The position numbers were made by a program, and so were the translations under genes. The notes beneath the pieces are model-generated. The model did not search any database, was not told the DNA's origin, and saw only the letters and a program-made list of their open reading frames with translations. DNA of 5,582 bases from Gammaproteobacteria bacterium (GTDB taxonomy: Bacteria; Pseudomonadota; Gammaproteobacteria; UBA12402): positions 1-5,582 of the forward strand of contig JANQHY010000035.1 of assembly GCA_028282395.1 (NCBI GenBank), written 5' to 3'. How positions within the stretch are numbered: position 1 is the first letter of the stretch; every line of letters starts with the position of its first letter. This document shows positions 5,192 through 5,582 of this stretch, one piece after another.

Positions 5192-5582
5192 CTAAGCTGA
5201 AAAGTAGAGTGTGAGCTCAGCAATCTCCGCCAGCGGTTTCACCGCTTGGCGATATTGTTCGGCTAAGGCTTCTGCGCTATGTTGTGCCAATATGGATGCC
5301 GCTAACACCAATTCAACATGAATTTGACCACTGAGATAGTGAAGATTAATCTTTTTGATTCCATCAGCGCCTGGTAGGGAGTTATAACAATGGGTTAGCT
5401 GCCCTTCAATAGCATGGCGATTAGGGAGTTTTACAGTGCTGCTATCATTTTGATCATCTTCTGCATCAATATGTATTAAAACATCAGAGATATCGAGCCC
5501 ACTATTTTTAAGCTCAGTGTAGACCTGATCAGCAATGTAATGCCCTTCTGATACGGTGATCCAGGAGTCGACCTGGAGATGA
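5192..5582 (-). CDS. cation diffusion facilitator (CDF) metal exporter, C-terminal part
   Basis: CDF proteins export Zn2+, Fe2+, Co2+ or similar ions across the inner membrane in exchange for protons, and their cytoplasmic C-terminal domain binds metal and dimerises. The frame runs open from the window edge to TAG 5194-5192, giving 129 residues without the membrane part, which is why no start is visible. The first 45 or so residues fit the CDF cytoplasmic domain: HLQVDSW, SEGHYIADQV and DVLIHIDAEDD. His1, His14, His37 and Asp39 match His248, His261, His283 and Asp285 of E. coli YiiP (FieF) as I recall it, so the metal site looks kept. About 85 more residues follow, including PGADGIKKINLHYL and QIHVELVLA, with an alternating helix-strand pattern like a second copy of the fold. 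It lies upstream of glnA on the same strand, separated by 207 bases. The metal cannot be assigned. Confidence 0.85.
   Translation of the reverse strand, partial: HLQVDSWITVSEGHYIADQVYTELKNSGLDISDVLIHIDAEDDQNDSSTVKLPNRHAIEGQLTHCYNSLPGADGIKKINLHYLSGQIHVELVLAASILAQHSAEALAEQYRQAVKPLAEIAELTLYFSA
5228..5251 (-). repeat. strong inverted repeat inside the 3' end of the CDF gene
   Basis: CGCCAGCGGT (5228-5237) and ACCGCTTGGCG (5241-5251) form a ten-pair stem with one bulged base and a three-base loop, about 35 bases before the stop codon. It encodes part of the final helix (RQAVKPLA). No U-run follows. Its GC richness exceeds that of its surroundings. It may be chance, an mRNA structure, or a copy of a dispersed palindromic repeat. 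Confidence 0.35.

Overview
The window reads as ordinary chromosomal sequence from a Gram-negative gammaproteobacterium. It carries the LolD lipoprotein-release ATPase, a 467-residue type I-beta glutamine synthetase with an adenylylation tyrosine, and a secreted gamma-class chorismate mutase with a Sec signal peptide. The moderate base composition and the set of proteins would fit a Legionella/Coxiella-like lineage, but the order is a guess. I see no rRNA, tRNA, CRISPR array, transposase, insertion-sequence ends or origin. I also see no clearly new multigene system.

Layout: (1) 1-488, plus strand: 3' part of lolD, truncated by the window edge. (2) 481-1458, minus strand: an AT-rich alpha/beta hydrolase that converges on lolD and overlaps its end by 8 bases; lolE does not follow lolD. 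(3) 1459-1607: a divergent intergenic region with one promoter-like site for each direction. (4) 1608-2192, plus: periplasmic chorismate mutase, then a GNRA-loop hairpin at 2202-2235. (5) 2303-3316, plus: a roughly ten-helix membrane protein of unknown function with its own promoter-like site and a good ribosome binding site. (6) 3317-3530: no convincing gene, only a 50-codon open stretch. (7) 3581-4984, minus: glnA with a clear intrinsic terminator at 3531-3565, a strong ribosome binding site and a leader with several repeats. (8) 5192-5582, minus: C-terminal part of a cation diffusion facilitator (CDF) metal exporter. It has no start codon inside the window but is clearly coding.

The genes look like independent transcription units and not one pathway: lipoprotein export, a hydrolase, chorismate conversion in the periplasm, an unknown membrane protein, nitrogen assimilation and metal efflux. 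glnA appears to be transcribed alone on the 3' side. The items most worth a second look are the apparent tandem cytoplasmic domain of the CDF protein, the repeats upstream of glnA, the arginine-to-glutamine change in the chorismate mutase active site, and the likely misplaced start of the hydrolase.
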